Below the pieces are notes generated by a model that saw only the letters and a list, made by a program, of their open reading frames with translations, was not told the origin of the DNA and made no database searches. Position numbers and translations under genes: made by a program. Below are positions 62,170-64,000 of a stretch of 64,000 nucleotides of DNA, piece by piece. Source of the stretch: Sipunculus nudus (Eukaryota; Annelida; Sipuncula; Golfingiida; Sipunculidae); assembly GCA_026874595.1 (NCBI GenBank), contig CM049310.1, positions 82,993,056 through 83,057,055 of the forward strand, written 5' to 3'. Numbering within the stretch: the stretch's first letter is position 1; each line of letters begins with the position of its first letter.

Positions 62170-63589
62170 AAGATATAGTATAATATAATGACACATTAAC
62201 TTGTGATTTAATGAAATTCACTCTCTTTTCCCTGATTTTTAACACTTTTCCTCTAGATATTTCCCCGAATCGAAAAAAGGTTAATTTTTTCCCAGGTTTT
62301 CCTTGATTTTCAGGTTAAATGAAAGTATAACGAATGTTGATTTGCACTGATTTACTATCACATGATGCAGAAGCTATGTTACATTTTTAAGCTTTAAATA
62401 TTTGACTGTTAATTAAACTTTTCAAGATTTTCTCAACTGAAGATAATAATTTAGATATAACACTGCATACAAGGATCATTGCAAAGCTGTACGAGTACAA
62501 ATGACTATGTTTTTCTTTGGTAGAAAGGGGAAGGGTTTTTTTTTTTTTTTTTTTTTGCTTTTTCATTCAGGATTCTCCTCCCAGTTTTGAAAAAAAGTCA
62601 AAGGGTGATAAGATTAAATGCTTAGAATTCAAGTCATTCATGCTGTTTACTGCTGTGTCGACACTTTTTACTTACAGTTAAGCTACACAAAGTTTTAGAT
62701 TTAAGCTCTCATGAGCGAAAATATCCCCGACTAGACGCAAGGCGAATGAAAAATTAGACATTTGTTTAATAAATGTTCCTGCGTGCTGTGTTCCGTCGGT
62801 TTTTTGTGTCCGACAAATTAGCGCCTACGAATACATAAGTTTATCTAATCGCTCACTGCGTTCTAATAAACAGTGGTTGTTCTTAACGAACCGATTTCCC
62901 CCGGGTTGTGGCGAAACAACGTGCTCAACGGAATGTTGATTGGCGGCAGATGGAACAATGCAGGACCTCGTTAGCCAGCGCCTCCTATTTACTATTGAGA
63001 TTAATGATAATGGCGCGCTTTTGGATTTACAACTTCTTTAGTAATTTTCTCTCCCGATAGCTCGTTACAGCGACGAGATTGCGCAAAACTCTTCCCCATT
63101 CTGTATTGATAATTTTGTTACATGTAGAATATAGGGACGTCGTGTGTATGGTTATTATACTCACAACGCCGATTGCCAGAGTATGTTTCTTTAAACTCTG
63201 CCAATTTTAAAGTTTTAGAGCAATATTACCAGAATTCACCTTGGCTATTTGTTTATTTATTTACTTGAAATTTCCAGTGTCTCTAGAAGAAATTGCCAAA
63301 AACTATCATCATTCTCTTGTCATCTGTTACTCAGAAATTTTCTTTTCATTTTTATGCAATAATTAATTTTGATGATTTTCAGTATGAAAAATATGATATG
63401 GAAAAATTTTCGTTTACCAATTTCTTTATAATTAAAATATGTAACAGTTGTTGTAAAATATGGCAAATATATTGACTGCTCTATTAATAAGTATCAAATG
63501 TTGTATAAATGTATAATATATGGCATATATGTACATGTATATATGTAACTGTACTTATAGACTCTATATATGTAGGTATCATAAAGCGT
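62170..63589. other. Unique DNA with possible regulatory block at 62.7-63.1 kb
   Basis: A T21 run lies at 62536-62556. At 62680-63110 balanced composition and clustered words (ATTGATTGGCGG, CAGATGGAACAATG, ATTAATGATAATGG) suggest bHLH, SOX and homeodomain sites; function untested. Confidence 0.35.
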
Positions 63590-64000
63590 ATGCTGCGGCT
63601 AGCGTTTTGTTCGCGAGTGTTTCATTTTCGCGATATTCACGAAAAGTGCCATGATCGCAAAATTAAGCCTACGTGATTAATATGACCCATCGACACAAGT
63701 CAACAATCCTTTATTCTATGTCCTCATCAGCATCTTACGTATGATGTCCATAAAAGTTGAGAGACCAATATTTTAAATAATAACATATATAACATGTTAT
63801 CCGTAATCCAAAGATTGATATTATAGAAAATATTAAATATTTTGTAATATCTGCCAACAAAAAGTTTTTAATTTTCCATAATTTCTCATGGGTTTTTGTT
63901 TAATTGATAAGATTTTGCGCAAATTTTCATTATTATAATAATGGACATATTCTGTGTAGATTACTTTTTGGAAAGATTGTGAAAATGGAACACTATAGCG
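63590..64000. mobile_element. Family A MITE (copy A5), cut by window end
   Basis: TTTTGTTCGCGAGTGTTTC and TTTTCGCGATATTCACG form the left arm; TCTGTGTAGATTAC and GATTGTGAAAATGGAAC are the start of the right arm, as in A4. The outer right end lies beyond the window. Confidence 0.7.

Overview
This is a eukaryotic, almost certainly metazoan, stretch of non-coding DNA. I find no intact protein-coding gene in 64 kb: the longest open frame is 152 codons and has no recognisable domain, and most longer frames are (TA)n tracts, minisatellites or transposon ends. The mix of AT-rich unique DNA, many short inverted-repeat elements, tRNA-derived SINEs, a Helentron-type rolling-circle transposon relic and abundant (TCCG)n, (TA)n and (GT)n tracts suggests a marine invertebrate. 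My best inference is a bivalve mollusc, but this rests on overall character and not on a diagnostic gene.

The clearest coding relic is at 4433-5322. It holds the last helicase motif of a PIF1-type helicase followed, in the same frame, by an apurinic-type endonuclease with GDFNIDL and SDH motifs. This is the Hel-EN architecture of Helentrons. It is broken by stops and frameshifts. A probable solo LTR lies at 42788-43496 with its own TATA box and AATAAA signal.

Layout. 0.5-1.6 kb: a TIR element (T) with a nested family A MITE and a 186-bp tandem duplication. 2.6-8.9 kb: three copies of a hairpin-bearing family (B), a (TCCG)n repeat, the Helentron relic and a family C element. 9.3-16.4 kb: family C, a small pogo-like MITE, a paired tRNA-SINE locus, a (TA)n tract, a second T and A element, and a fourth B copy. 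16.9-20.6 kb: two other tRNA-derived SINEs. 21.2-23.7 kb: three adjacent tandem arrays, one a higher-order repeat. 24.7-29.9 kb: a possible regulatory block, compound microsatellites, D, pogo-like and A elements, and the second paired SINE locus. 31-36 kb: an A element split by a D array, a poly-G MITE and a Tc1/pogo-like MITE. 36.3-41.6 kb: mostly unique DNA with two C copies. 41.6-54.7 kb: two copies of a 520-bp TIR family (E), the solo LTR, one candidate exon at 49703-49858 and an A element. 55.4-56.5 kb: nested TTAA-flanked GC-rich elements. 58.9-64 kb: a hAT-like element, a palindromic C copy, a fifth B copy and a truncated A element at the window edge.

Between the repeats are blocks of higher-GC unique DNA with intact-looking transcription factor motifs, including two perfect DR1 nuclear-receptor sites and clustered CRE sites. 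The window therefore reads as a gene desert or very large intron that may hold regulatory elements. Family letters A to E and T are my own labels for repeats that recur inside this window.
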